Below are positions 1 to 8,165 of a DNA stretch of 64,000 bases, in pieces. The notes under the pieces are model-generated. The model was not told where the DNA came from and did not search any database. It saw only the letters and a list, made by a program, of their open reading frames with translations. Positions within the stretch are counted from its first letter, which is position 1. Each line of letters starts with the position of its first letter. The stretch comes from an uncultured Eubacteriales bacterium. GTDB lineage: Bacteria; Bacillota; Clostridia; Oscillospirales; CAG-272. The position numbers and the translations under genes were made by a program. The stretch covers positions 23,184 to 87,183 of the forward strand of contig CAKXXW010000006.1 in assembly GCA_934378145.1 (NCBI GenBank), read 5' to 3'.

Positions 1-30
1 AAACGGAAACTGGGCTTTCTGAAGCAAAGA

Positions 31-67
31 TAAAAATGACCTCCCGTGAGGGAGGCCATTTTTATTT
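31..67 (-). terminator. Rho-independent terminator of the decarboxylase gene
   Basis: A short GC-rich hairpin (arms CCTCCC and GGGAGG around a GTGA loop) lies just past the stop codon of the leftward decarboxylase. On the minus strand it is followed by a T-run (plus positions 31-36). It could also act on rightward transcription, because a T-rich stretch follows on that side too. Confidence 0.75.
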
Positions 68-74
68 TCGGGGG

Positions 75-1478
75 TTATCTTTTGCAGAGAAGTTCAAGCC
101 TGTCGATAGTCTCGGTAATGTCCTTCTCCGTCGTGTCGGGGTGAATGGTGCAGAGCCTTATGACCTTGTGTCCGCAAAGCTCTGTTGTAAAGACCTGCGC
201 AAAGCCGCTCCTTGTGATCTCAGCCGCAGCCTCGTGATTTATCGTGTCGCGCATCTCCTCGGAGTTGACAGAAGCCGGCGCATAGCGGAAGTTGACTATC
301 CCGAGCTTTGCGTGCGATATGATCTCGAAGCCATCTTTTCCTTTAATATAATTTTCGGCAAAGGCGGCAAGGTCGCAACCGTGATCGACCACGCGCCCCA
401 TTTCGTCACTTCCGAGGACCTGAAGCGTCAGCCAAAGCTTGAGTCCTCTTGCAGGGCGGGTAAGCTCGGGACCGAGATCCCAGAATTCCACGGCTTCGGG
501 CGATGCCTCTGCATCCTTAAGGTATTCGGGATGAGCTGCGAAGCTGTTAACGAGCTGATTGCGGTTCCTCACGAGGACGACGCTGCATCCGTAGGTCTGC
601 TGCATCCATTTGTGCGCGTCCCAGCTGAGGCTGTCCGAAAGCTCAACGCCGTCAAGTTCGCGCCTGTGAGTTTCGGAGAGCAGAGCCGAGGCACCGTAAG
701 CTCCGTCGATGTGCATCCACATATCGTACTTTTTGCATATTCCGGCGATGTCGCGGAGCGGATCGACGCTTCCGGTATTTGTGGTGCCGGCGCTGGCGAC
801 TACGGCGAAGGGCTTTTTGCCCTCGCTTATGTTTTTCTCTATTTCGGCTTCAAGCTCCGTAACATTCATACGGAAGTCGCTGTCGGTGCTTATTATATGT
901 ATCTGGTCGTTTGCAAATCCTATGATATGAAGTCCCTTGGCGACCGACGAGTGGGTCTGTGCCGAGACATAGACAACGGCTTTCCGGCGGTCTTCAAATG
1001 ACAGGAGCTTTGCATCCCTCGCGGCGGTCAGCGCCGTAAGGTTTGCAAGCGAGCCGCCCGAGACGAAGAGTCCGCCGCACCCATTCGGATATCCGGCAAG
1101 TGAACACATCCATTTTATGAGATTCTTTTCTACCTTGTCGACCGTGGGGGAATTGAGCTTGCAGCTCGCGTGGGGATTTACGGCATTCGTCATCACATCG
1201 CCCATCCACGAAAGCAGTGACATGGTGGAGGGAACGCAGGAGAAGCTGCGCGGGTGCTGTGAAAGCGAAACGCTCGTGAAGATATCATTGAGAAATTCAT
1301 TGTATACCGAGTCGAGATCGCGCCCTTTTTCGGGAACGGTCATAGCGCTCACACGGTCAACGGTCTCGCCGGAGACCTTCGGGACGACCGGCATATTCTC
1401 TATATTGTCATAAAATTTCAGGGTCTTGTCTGTGAAATCCTTTATCAGTTCCGCGATATGCTCATTTTGCTCATTCAT
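75..1478 (-). CDS. PLP-dependent group II amino-acid decarboxylase (aromatic-L-amino-acid/tryptophan decarboxylase-like)
   Basis: This 467-residue protein belongs to the group II pyridoxal-phosphate decarboxylases, which remove CO2 from amino acids to give amines. The sequence shows the cofactor-binding block HIDGAYGAS followed by SWDAHKWMQQ, whose lysine would form the Schiff base with PLP. Upstream are FVSGGSLANLTAL, typical of the phosphate-binding region, and a central histidine segment QTHSSV. Length agrees with aromatic amino-acid decarboxylases (about 470-490 residues). The ATG at 1478 is preferred over one eight codons upstream because AGAAGGAAG lies nine bases before it. The gene is divergent from a LysR regulator, which probably controls it. 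The substrate (tryptophan, tyrosine, phenylalanine or glutamate) cannot be read from sequence; the aromatic group is the best guess. Confidence 0.88.
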   Translation of the reverse strand: MNEQNEHIAELIKDFTDKTLKFYDNIENMPVVPKVSGETVDRVSAMTVPEKGRDLDSVYNEFLNDIFTSVSLSQHPRSFSCVPSTMSLLSWMGDVMTNAVNPHASCKLNSPTVDKVEKNLIKWMCSLAGYPNGCGGLFVSGGSLANLTALTAARDAKLLSFEDRRKAVVYVSAQTHSSVAKGLHIIGFANDQIHIISTDSDFRMNVTELEAEIEKNISEGKKPFAVVASAGTTNTGSVDPLRDIAGICKKYDMWMHIDGAYGASALLSETHRRELDGVELSDSLSWDAHKWMQQTYGCSVVLVRNRNQLVNSFAAHPEYLKDAEASPEAVEFWDLGPELTRPARGLKLWLTLQVLGSDEMGRVVDHGCDLAAFAENYIKGKDGFEIISHAKLGIVNFRYAPASVNSEEMRDTINHEAAAEITRSGFAQVFTTELCGHKVIRLCTIHPDTTEKDITETIDRLELLCKR

Positions 1479-1514
1479 TGTCTGAAACTTCCTTCTTGAC
1501 ATATTAACTTATAT

Positions 1515-1543
1515 ATGGTATCATAAAGCGACCGATTTGTAAA
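1515..1543 (-). promoter_or_regulatory. Candidate promoter of the decarboxylase
   Basis: Reading the minus strand, TTTACA and TACCAT are separated by 17 bases, about 40 bases ahead of the decarboxylase start. The site is in the 112-bp divergent intergenic region shared with the LysR gene, where a LysR operator would be expected. The -10 is a weak match. Confidence 0.4.
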
Positions 1544-1590
1544 ATTCATAGTTTTGAACGGCACATTCTGATTTATTGATAGGTGGCATT

Positions 1591-2481
1591 ATGGAAATAA
1601 GAAATCTTACTACCTTTGTGAAGATCGCGGAGATGAGAAATTTTTCAAGATCCGCGGAAAGCCTCGGATATTCCCAATCGGCTGTGACTATGCAGATAAA
1701 GCAGCTTGAGGAGGAACTCGGCGTACCGCTTTTCGAGCGGTTCGGAAAGAGAGTCAAGCTCACACCGGCGGGAGAGAGGCTGCTGCCCTATGCGATACAG
1801 GTGCTGAATTCGGTCCAGATGGCGGAAAATTCGGTCAGCGAGGCGGGGGAGAACAACGGCAGGGTCAGGATAGGCACCTGCGAATCCTATGTCATAAGTA
1901 TTCTGCCGGAGGTCTTCATAGCCTTCGGTCAGAAATACCCGAAGGCAGAGATCAGCACTCATACCGCAGAGACCGAGGAGCTTTTCACGATGCTTCGCAG
2001 AAACGATGTGGATCTTCTTTATTTTCTTGACCGCAAGGTGTATTTTCCCGACTGGGTAAAGGTCTTTGAGCGCCCCGTGAAGATACATTTCGTAGCCTCG
2101 CCCGAAAACCGGCTCGCGAAGGAAAAGAATATCCCGATCGACCGCCTGCTTGAGGAGCCTCTGCTTCTAACGGAGAAGGGGATAAGCTACCGTTACGCCA
2201 TGGAGCAGGTGCTTGCCGAGCGCGGGTTTGAGCTGCATCCGTTCCTTGAGGTCGGCAATACCGATATAATCAACCGCTTTGTATCCGAGAACCGCGGGAT
2301 ATCCTTCCTGCCCGAATATGTAATTTCGGATTACCTGAAGAAAGGCTCGCTCGTGATACTTGATGCCGATTGTCCCGAGATAGTTATGTGGAGCCAGCTC
2401 GTTTATCACCGTAATAAATTTCTGACACCGCAGGTGAGGCACCTTATCGAAATGATAGAATCAAGCGGAGAAAATGCCTGA
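1591..2481 (+). CDS. LysR-family transcriptional regulator
   Basis: A 296-residue LysR-type regulator. The N-terminal winged helix-turn-helix is clear: TFVKIAEMRNFSRSAESL, then GYSQSAVTMQIKQLEEELG and LFERFGKRVKLTPAGE, all in the usual LTTR positions. The remainder fits the LysR substrate-binding domain. The ATG at 1591 is used because AGGTGG lies just before it; a TTG five codons upstream has no ribosome-binding site. It is divergent from the amino-acid decarboxylase at 75-1478, the usual LysR arrangement, so control of that gene by an amino acid or amine effector is likely (inference). Confidence 0.92.
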   Translation: MEIRNLTTFVKIAEMRNFSRSAESLGYSQSAVTMQIKQLEEELGVPLFERFGKRVKLTPAGERLLPYAIQVLNSVQMAENSVSEAGENNGRVRIGTCESYVISILPEVFIAFGQKYPKAEISTHTAETEELFTMLRRNDVDLLYFLDRKVYFPDWVKVFERPVKIHFVASPENRLAKEKNIPIDRLLEEPLLLTEKGISYRYAMEQVLAERGFELHPFLEVGNTDIINRFVSENRGISFLPEYVISDYLKKGSLVILDADCPEIVMWSQLVYHRNKFLTPQVRHLIEMIESSGENA

Positions 2482-2506
2482 TCGCGGGCATAATATAATA
2501 AAATCA

Positions 2507-2814
2507 AATGCGGAGGTCCTGACCCTTAATGATCAGATAGCCTACCCTAGGATGGGCAGGTCGTCAGCAAGACTCTTGCGCAGCACGGAAATGTAAGTGT
2601 AACGCTTTTTTCCTTTGACAAGGGAGAGGAGATAAGCACGCACGAATCGGGCGGAGACGCGTTTGTGACCTGCCTTGACGGAGTGGGAAGGCTCACGATA
2701 GACGGCAAGGCGTATTTTGTTCACGAGGGAGAGTCGATCGTTATTCCTGCGGGGCATCCGCACGCGGTGTACGGCGAAGAGAAGTTCAAGATGCTTCTGG
2801 TCGTAGTGTTCTGA
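2507..2814 (+). pseudogene. Frameshifted cupin-domain protein remnant
   Basis: The stretch encodes a small single-domain cupin in two frames. Positions 2522-2556 read LNDQIAYPRMG in one frame; from 2557 the next frame reads QVVSKTLAQHGNVSVTLFSF and runs to TGA at 2814, ending MLLVVVF. The cupin motifs are present: EEISTHESGGDAFV and GRLTIDG, then IVIPAGHPHAVYG. One missing base near 2553-2557 would account for the shift. No start codon is found in the first frame either, so decay rather than one sequencing error is likely. It follows LysR by 25 bases. Intact relatives are about 110 residues and of unknown function. Confidence 0.7.
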
Positions 2815-3876
2815 AAAGGCGGACAAGTCCGCTCCCGATCCTCGCGGCAGGCGGCGCCTGCACCCTTTAATCGCGCCTTGTTCACTAAAAAGTAAGGTCA
2901 TCACCCGAAACTAATATTCATCAAAAAGCGGCTTGATTTAAGCTTTCAAAAAGGTTAAAGTGAAGACCTCATTCGTGGCAATGCCTTCAAAAAGGCATTG
3001 TTAAGAGTGAGGTCTTTCCTGGCAGTTTAAGGCGGGCGCCCATACCGTGTAATTGTTTTCATTCTTATAGGTCGTTCACCTTCAAAGATTTAATGGCGCT
3101 TTTTCTTTTGCCTATAAAAGGCACAAAAGGCGGACAAGTCCGCTCCCGATCCTCGTGGATTATTCACCGAAGGATGAAGCCCTCACCCGAAGCAAATGCC
3201 CGATGAAAAATAATCAGCAAAAAGAAAATGCCGTTGAGGGGATTTCGCCGCCTGCGGGCGACGACCAAAGGCTCTGCCTTTGGATTCCGCCCGGCCGTGC
3301 CGGGAGCCGATCCTCGCGCTTTATTCACTTAAAAGTGAGGTCATCACCCGAAACTAATATTCGTCAAAAAGTGGCTTGACCTAAACTTGATAAACGCTTC
3401 GGGTGAAGACTTCTCATTCTGTGAGCGTTCGGGTTAACGGTGCGTTCGACCTGTCGGTGTACTTCGCCTTTAGGTTAAACGATTCCGTCCTTGTCTCGGG
3501 ACAGAATTTTCCCCCGCGGGGGAAAATTCCGGTGGGTTTTTGGAAAAGGTCCGAAAAAAGGCTGCTTGCAGACTTTTGAAGACCTTTTTCAAAAAGACAC
3601 CAAAGTTTTGCCGCAGGCAAAATGCCGCGAGACAAGGCATTACTCCCATAGCCTTCCGGCAAGTTCTTTGAAGGGTTCGGGAAACTTTCTTTTAAGAAAG
3701 TTTCCCGTGTCTCCCGTATCTCTCGTTTCCCTGCATAAAGGCATTATTAGCGGGAGGATAATATCCTCCCCTACAAGCCATTGGTTCAAGTTCTTTGGGG
3801 GTATTTCCTCACCTACGGTGAGGATAGGCTTTCTTTCAAGAAAGCCCCCGCGTCCTTCGTATCCCCCGTTGCCGTT
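2814..3876. repeat. Cluster of degenerate palindromic intergenic repeats
   Basis: About 1 kb without a supported gene. It holds several repeat types. A 31-bp unit starting AAAAGGCGGACAAGTCCGC is identical at 2814-2844 and 3125-3155. A roughly 60-bp unit containing TCATCACCCGAAACTAATAT occurs at 2881-2940 and 3324-3383, with a diverged copy at 3163-3205. A nested palindrome at 2962-3016 has GACCTC/GAGGTC arms around AATGCCTT/AAGGCATT. Two diverged units with CAAGTTCTTTG followed by CTTTCTTT/AAGAAAG hairpins lie at 3660-3711 and 3787-3872. Between them is a GGGAGGATAATATCCTCCC palindrome near 3750-3770. Related text recurs at 22920-23000. The open frames here are short and composed of repeat sequence. 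Confidence 0.8.
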
Positions 3877-5526
3877 TTACCTTTCCGATACCGGCGGGCG
3901 GTTCTTCGCGCGGCGCTTAGCAGTGACTGTGAATACCTTCTCGGGCTCTCCGGTCAGAGGAATGTGCCTTCTCACGGGGATCTTTGCCGTTGCGGCCTTC
4001 TCGTTGATCCTGATGTTCGACAGCGCAATGATGAATGGCGCGAGCGCACAGCCGACCGTTATGAATATCACCGGCAGCACGCTTCCGCATGCAAATATCG
4101 AAAGCACTCCTATCGCCGCGGCAAAGAGTACCGAGTCCCACGAGTATCTGAGTATCTCCTCGGTCGTGAAGTTTTCGGCTCTCTTCGGAGTGACCGTGAA
4201 CACTGCCTTCTTTCCGAACGCGCCGAGGAATACGGTCTTCAGCATCATCGGCGCGAGCGAGGCGTAGGTCGCTATATTTATGATAAAATAAGGTATGAGC
4301 AGGAAAAAGTTCCGGCTTCTGCGGTAAACTATGAGGTCGGGGATCATCGGCGAGCAGAGGAATACTATCATTACGGCGTATATTATCAGTGAATAGTTTA
4401 TCACCGTATATCCGAGGAAGCCGAGTGTCAGCGTGCAGATGACGAGCAGGAAGCTCAGTACCGGAACTATCGGAAGGCTGTAATGTGAGAGCTTTATATC
4501 GAGCTTCTCAAACCACGACATTTTCGATCGGTCGATGTCACGGTTATATTTCCTCATATATTCGAGGTTTCCCTGCGTCCATTTGCACTGCCTCTTTTTG
4601 AGCGAAACATAATTGACGGGGAATTCCTCATAGCAGAGAATATCGGGGGCATAAATAATATCGAGTCCGGCGTTCTTTATATCGACGGCAAAGGATATGT
4701 CTTCCGCGACAACGAGAGGGAAGCCTCCCGTTTTTTCGTAGCACTCACGCGTTATCATCATTCCGTGACCGATAAGGGCATTGGCACCGTAGAAGTTCTT
4801 CACGACCTGCACGGTCGTTCCGTTGCTTCCGACGCAAAGCCCCATAAGACGCTGAAAGAGGTTTCCGCCCTTCGTTGCCTCGTGCTTTGCCTGCACGGCG
4901 CCGCAGTTTTCGTTATAGACGAAATATTTCAGAGCCTTTGTGATGAAGTCGGGCGGAATTATCTCGTCGCTGTCAAGTATCACGAAGTAATCGTAATCTG
5001 TCCTGCCTTTAAGGTAGTTGTTGATGTTTCCCGCCTTGTATCCGACGCGGTCGGCACGGCGGACGACCTCTACATTCTTATTCTGCGCGACATAGCGATC
5101 GATCTCATCGATATAGGAGCTTTCGCGGCTGTCGTCAAGGATCACCGTTTTTAAATTCGGATATTTCTGCTTGCGGCAGGTGGAGAGCGCCGCGGCATTA
5201 AAGTCATTGCAGGTGCAGTATAGCAGAAGCACACGCGGAGCGTTCTTCGGATCCACCGTTATTTCCTTTATGTCCTTATATCTCGAGAGCATCCTTTTGC
5301 CCATAAACGCGTAGGCGAGGGAGAAGGTGAGATCCTTTATGCTTCCGAACCACAGAACGGCAAGCACGATAGTATTTGTCGCCAGAAGGGCGATGATGAA
5401 GCCCCGTCTCACGGGTGAAAAGCCTTCAAGCCCGCCGAGGACGGCAAAAAACGAATAACCGAGCAGGGCAAGGCAGCACACCCATGCGGCGATTATTATA
5501 ATGTAAAGCGTTGGTTTTTTCTTCAT
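3877..5526 (-). CDS. Membrane-bound family 2 glycosyltransferase (cellulose/hyaluronan synthase-like)
   Basis: A 549-residue processive-type GT2. Two hydrophobic segments (about residues 7-28 and 42-62) precede the catalytic domain; several further membrane segments follow from about residue 340 (LPIVPVLSFLLVICTLTLGF and later). Catalytic signatures are present: DDS at 131-133, DSD at 185-187, ED at 275-276 and the acceptor-site QxxxW variant RQCKW at 312-316. Such enzymes polymerise and often export a polysaccharide using UDP-sugars; the sugar is unknown. No PilZ domain or partner subunit is adjacent. On the far side lies an ECF sigma/anti-sigma pair, divergent. The translation start is unusual: GGAGG is separated from the ATG by a perfect hairpin (see separate entry). 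Confidence 0.88.
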   Translation of the reverse strand: MKKKPTLYIIIIAAWVCCLALLGYSFFAVLGGLEGFSPVRRGFIIALLATNTIVLAVLWFGSIKDLTFSLAYAFMGKRMLSRYKDIKEITVDPKNAPRVLLLYCTCNDFNAAALSTCRKQKYPNLKTVILDDSRESSYIDEIDRYVAQNKNVEVVRRADRVGYKAGNINNYLKGRTDYDYFVILDSDEIIPPDFITKALKYFVYNENCGAVQAKHEATKGGNLFQRLMGLCVGSNGTTVQVVKNFYGANALIGHGMMITRECYEKTGGFPLVVAEDISFAVDIKNAGLDIIYAPDILCYEEFPVNYVSLKKRQCKWTQGNLEYMRKYNRDIDRSKMSWFEKLDIKLSHYSLPIVPVLSFLLVICTLTLGFLGYTVINYSLIIYAVMIVFLCSPMIPDLIVYRRSRNFFLLIPYFIINIATYASLAPMMLKTVFLGAFGKKAVFTVTPKRAENFTTEEILRYSWDSVLFAAAIGVLSIFACGSVLPVIFITVGCALAPFIIALSNIRINEKAATAKIPVRRHIPLTGEPEKVFTVTAKRRAKNRPPVSER

Positions 5527-5533
5527 AAAAATC

Positions 5534-5555
5534 CTGTCCGACGCGGACAGCCTCC
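5534..5555 (-). promoter_or_regulatory. Shine-Dalgarno separated from start codon by a 7-bp hairpin
   Basis: On the minus strand GGAGG (5551-5555) is followed by CTGTCCGCGTCGGACAG, a perfect 7-bp stem with a 3-base loop (5534-5550), then seven bases and the ATG of the glycosyltransferase. Linear spacing is 24 bases, far too long; with the hairpin folded it is 7. The AGGA formed by the end of the hairpin could be an alternative, weaker site. Confidence 0.6.
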
Positions 5556-5664
5556 TTTTCGTTTGCTGTAACTATCTATATAAACACTGCGAGGCTTCGA
5601 CTTGTCCACGAAAACCGAAAGAAAAATTTTCCGCTTTTGTCAAAGAAAACTTTTTTGTTAGATG

Positions 5665-5693
5665 TTGACGGGCGAGAGTTTGTTTGCTACAAT
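5665..5693 (+). promoter_or_regulatory. Sigma-A type promoter of the ECF sigma operon
   Basis: TTGACG (5665-5670) and TACAAT (5688-5693) with exactly 17 bases between, 25 bases before the start codon of the sigma factor gene. It is a vegetative-type promoter. An autoregulatory ECF promoter was not recognised. Confidence 0.75.
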
Positions 5694-5717
5694 GATAAAA
5701 ATACGAAGGGGAGGGAA

Positions 5718-6266
5718 ATGATGGATCTTCACGAAAAAACAGAATATGCACTTTCCCTCATTGCCGACGGTGACGAGGTGGGAGTCGACCTGCTCTACGG
5801 TTGCATGGGCAAAGTGATGCTGACCGTCGCCCGTGGAGTCCTCGGGGATCATTATCTTGCTGAGGATGCCGTGCAGGAGAGTTTCCTCCGTATAATCAAA
5901 AATATAAAACAGTATAAAAAAGGCACGAACGGCTACGCTTGGGTCTGCCGCATCGTGCGAAACACCGCGCTGAATATGGCAAAGAGCGAAGGGATCCGTC
6001 AGACCGGCGCGCTCGATGAATTTACCGCCGTCGCGGATTCGGAAAATACAGTCGAGGAGGCGACTTCGCGCGTGCTTGTCGAGAGCCTTATGAATTCACT
6101 TCACCCGCCGATAGTCAGGGAGATGATATATATGAAGTATTTTCTCGATATGACCGTCCGCGAGATCGCAAAGGAGATCGGAATGTCGAAATCCTATGTG
6201 GCGAAGGAGATCGTAAGAGCCGAGGAAGCTATGCGAAAATCTCTCGGAGAATCGTGGACAAAATGA
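5718..6266 (+). CDS. RNA polymerase sigma factor, sigma-70/ECF family
   Basis: A 182-residue ECF-type sigma factor that would direct RNA polymerase to a stress or envelope regulon. Region 2 is visible as LAEDAVQESFLRIIKNIKQY followed by NGYAWVCRIVRNTALN. Region 4 is PIVREMIYMKYFLDMTVREI with the helix-turn-helix AKEIGMSKSYVAKEIVRAEE. The ATG pair at 5718/5721 is preceded by AGGGGAGGG, so the longer upstream frame is not used. A probable membrane anti-sigma factor follows 37 bases downstream in the same operon. The region 4 start, HPPIVREMIYMKYF, departs from the usual 'LPEEQREVL' pattern. Confidence 0.88.
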   Translation: MMDLHEKTEYALSLIADGDEVGVDLLYGCMGKVMLTVARGVLGDHYLAEDAVQESFLRIIKNIKQYKKGTNGYAWVCRIVRNTALNMAKSEGIRQTGALDEFTAVADSENTVEEATSRVLVESLMNSLHPPIVREMIYMKYFLDMTVREIAKEIGMSKSYVAKEIVRAEEAMRKSLGESWTK

Positions 6267-6303
6267 ATCATTTGCCTGTTATAATGATTGAAGAGGTGCG
6301 CTT

Positions 6304-7041
6304 ATGGCTATGAAAAACAAAAACGGGAAGGATGAACGGCTCGATTCCCTGTTTTCGGACTATATGTCGGAAAAAGAGTCGCCGTCGATAAATGTGACCC
6401 TTAAGGCAAAGGAATATATGAGGCAGCAGAAGGCGAAGGTCGCCGTCACAGAGAGAGTTGCCGTTACCGATACGGGATATGCCGTCGTGACCGACGGTGC
6501 GCTCGGTAACCGCAGGATCGCGGCGTATTGCGGCGCGTTTCTTCTCACGATATTGCTGCTCACCGCTGTGATACTTATCGGAAATATGAAGGGCAACGCA
6601 AGCCCCTCCGACGGATTTTTGCAATCGGTCATGTCATCGGGAGTATCCGAGCTTGAGGGCAGGACGGCTGAATATTCCGCGAAGGAGTTCATTCCTTTTG
6701 TGGAGGAGTCTTCGGTCAGCGAATACCGCGAATATGCCGAAAAAAAGAAGACCGCCTCGGATCCCGAGGACGGCAAAACGGTGGCATATTATCTTGAATA
6801 CACGGTCGACGGGGTGAAGACGCGCCTTTATGTGCAGGAAAACGGAGCTGTGGATTCTTCTGAGGCATCCGACGGCACTTCGGTTGCAGCCGACATTTCG
6901 CAGTTTATGCAGAAGGCGAATGAGAAGGATCCGTCCCGCTATGGGTTTTCGCACGACGGGTATGTTTACTATTTTGAGTTTGAGACGACCGACAGGAAGG
7001 CGATCGATCAGATCGTCGGGAAGATAAAAAAGAGCTTCTGA
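6304..7041 (+). CDS. Probable membrane anti-sigma factor
   Basis: A 245-residue single-pass membrane protein directly downstream of the ECF sigma gene, the usual place for its inhibitor. The first 70 residues are cytoplasmic and charged. One strong transmembrane helix lies at about residues 79-98 (AFLLTILLLTAVILIGNM). The remainder is an extracytoplasmic domain without cysteines. No zinc-binding anti-sigma motif (HxxxCxxC) is seen. The role is inferred from position and topology, not from a recognised family. GAGGTGCG precedes the ATG. Confidence 0.6.
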   Translation: MAMKNKNGKDERLDSLFSDYMSEKESPSINVTLKAKEYMRQQKAKVAVTERVAVTDTGYAVVTDGALGNRRIAAYCGAFLLTILLLTAVILIGNMKGNASPSDGFLQSVMSSGVSELEGRTAEYSAKEFIPFVEESSVSEYREYAEKKKTASDPEDGKTVAYYLEYTVDGVKTRLYVQENGAVDSSEASDGTSVAADISQFMQKANEKDPSRYGFSHDGYVYYFEFETTDRKAIDQIVGKIKKSF

Positions 7042-7043
7042 AT

Positions 7044-7076
7044 AAGACCTCACCCGGCACGTCCGGGTGAGGTCTT
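7044..7076. terminator. Hairpin between convergent genes
   Basis: A 14-bp perfect stem (AAGACCTCACCCGG and its complement) with a CACGT loop lies between the convergent anti-sigma and ruvB genes. Neither side has a long T-run, but strength and position suggest a bidirectional terminator. Confidence 0.6.
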
Positions 7077-7079
7077 CGT

Positions 7080-8120
7080 TTAAGGCGTTGTTGGCTCTTC
7101 GCCGTCTGTCGTCGGTTTTATGCCGAGATGCTCGTAAGCAAGGCGCGTCGCGCACCTTCCTCTCGGCGTGCGGGAAAGATACCCGAGCTGCATAAGATAC
7201 GGCTCGTAAACATCTTCAAGAGTCACCGCCTCTTCTCCGACCGTCGCCGCAAGCGTTTCAAGTCCGACCGGGCCGCCGCCGTAGAATTCGATGATCGTTC
7301 TGAGCATCTTCCTGTCGGTCTCGTCGAGCCCGAGTTCGTCTATCTCAAGCCTGTCGAGCGCGTAGCCGGCGATCTTTGCGTCGATTACTCCGTTTCCCGT
7401 TACCTGTGCAAAGTCGCGCACACGCTTAAGCAGCCTGTTCGCGATACGCGGCGTTCCGCGTGAGCGTGAGGCTATCGCATAGGCTCCGTCACCGCTTATT
7501 TCAACGCCGAGAATAGTTGCGCTTCTCACGATTATCGAGGCAAGCTCCTCCGGCGTGTAAAGCTCGAGCTTCATCATCACGCCGAACCTGTCACGCAGAG
7601 GCGAGGTGAGCTGTCCGGCTCTCGTTGTCGCGCCGATGAGGGTGAAGCGTGGAAGGTCTATCCGGATGCTCCTTGCCGAGGGTCCCTTTCCTATTATTAT
7701 ATCGAGCGAGTAATCCTCCATCGCGGGATAGAGGATCTCCTCGACCGAGCGCGAGAGCCTGTGTATCTCGTCAATGAAGAGGACATCGCCGGGACTGAGG
7801 TTTGTCAGCAATGCGGCAAGGTCGCCCTGTCTTTCTATCGCGGGACCGGAGGTTATCCGTATATTCACCCCCATTTCGGCGGCGATTATGAAGGCAAGCG
7901 TTGTTTTTCCGAGTCCCGGGGGACCGTAGAGAAGCACATGATCGAGCGATTCTCCGCGTCGCTTTGCCGCTTCGATGTAGATCTTAAGGTTATTCTTTAC
8001 CTTTTCTTGCCCGACATATTCCTCGAGCCTGTGCGGTCGCAACGACTGCTCTATCTCCGTATCGTCGGGGGTATAGGAGGATGATACTATTCGGTTTTCA
8101 AGGTCAAGCTCGTCCTGCAT
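7080..8120 (-). CDS. ruvB: Holliday junction branch migration helicase RuvB
   Basis: A 346-residue AAA+ motor that drives branch migration of Holliday junctions with RuvA. The sequence shows LRPHRLEEYVGQEKVKNNL at the N-terminus, Walker A GPPGLGKTTLA, Walker B LFIDEIHRL, sensor 1 LIGATTRAG and the arginine-finger region PLRDRFG. The C-terminal winged-helix ends in YLSRTPRGRCATRLAYEHLG. Length is typical. It lies 45 bases downstream of ruvA in the same leftward operon; no ruvC is in the window. Confidence 0.98.
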   Translation of the reverse strand: MQDELDLENRIVSSSYTPDDTEIEQSLRPHRLEEYVGQEKVKNNLKIYIEAAKRRGESLDHVLLYGPPGLGKTTLAFIIAAEMGVNIRITSGPAIERQGDLAALLTNLSPGDVLFIDEIHRLSRSVEEILYPAMEDYSLDIIIGKGPSARSIRIDLPRFTLIGATTRAGQLTSPLRDRFGVMMKLELYTPEELASIIVRSATILGVEISGDGAYAIASRSRGTPRIANRLLKRVRDFAQVTGNGVIDAKIAGYALDRLEIDELGLDETDRKMLRTIIEFYGGGPVGLETLAATVGEEAVTLEDVYEPYLMQLGYLSRTPRGRCATRLAYEHLGIKPTTDGEEPTTP

Positions 8121-8165
8121 ATCGGAGTTGATTCCTTTCTTTTTTCAGATAGTCGGCAGAGTGCG

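Noticed and set aside
3491..4267. Plus-strand open frame of 258 codons running from the repeat block into the glycosyltransferase
   Set aside because: The first half is repeat sequence and the second half is antisense to the glycosyltransferase.
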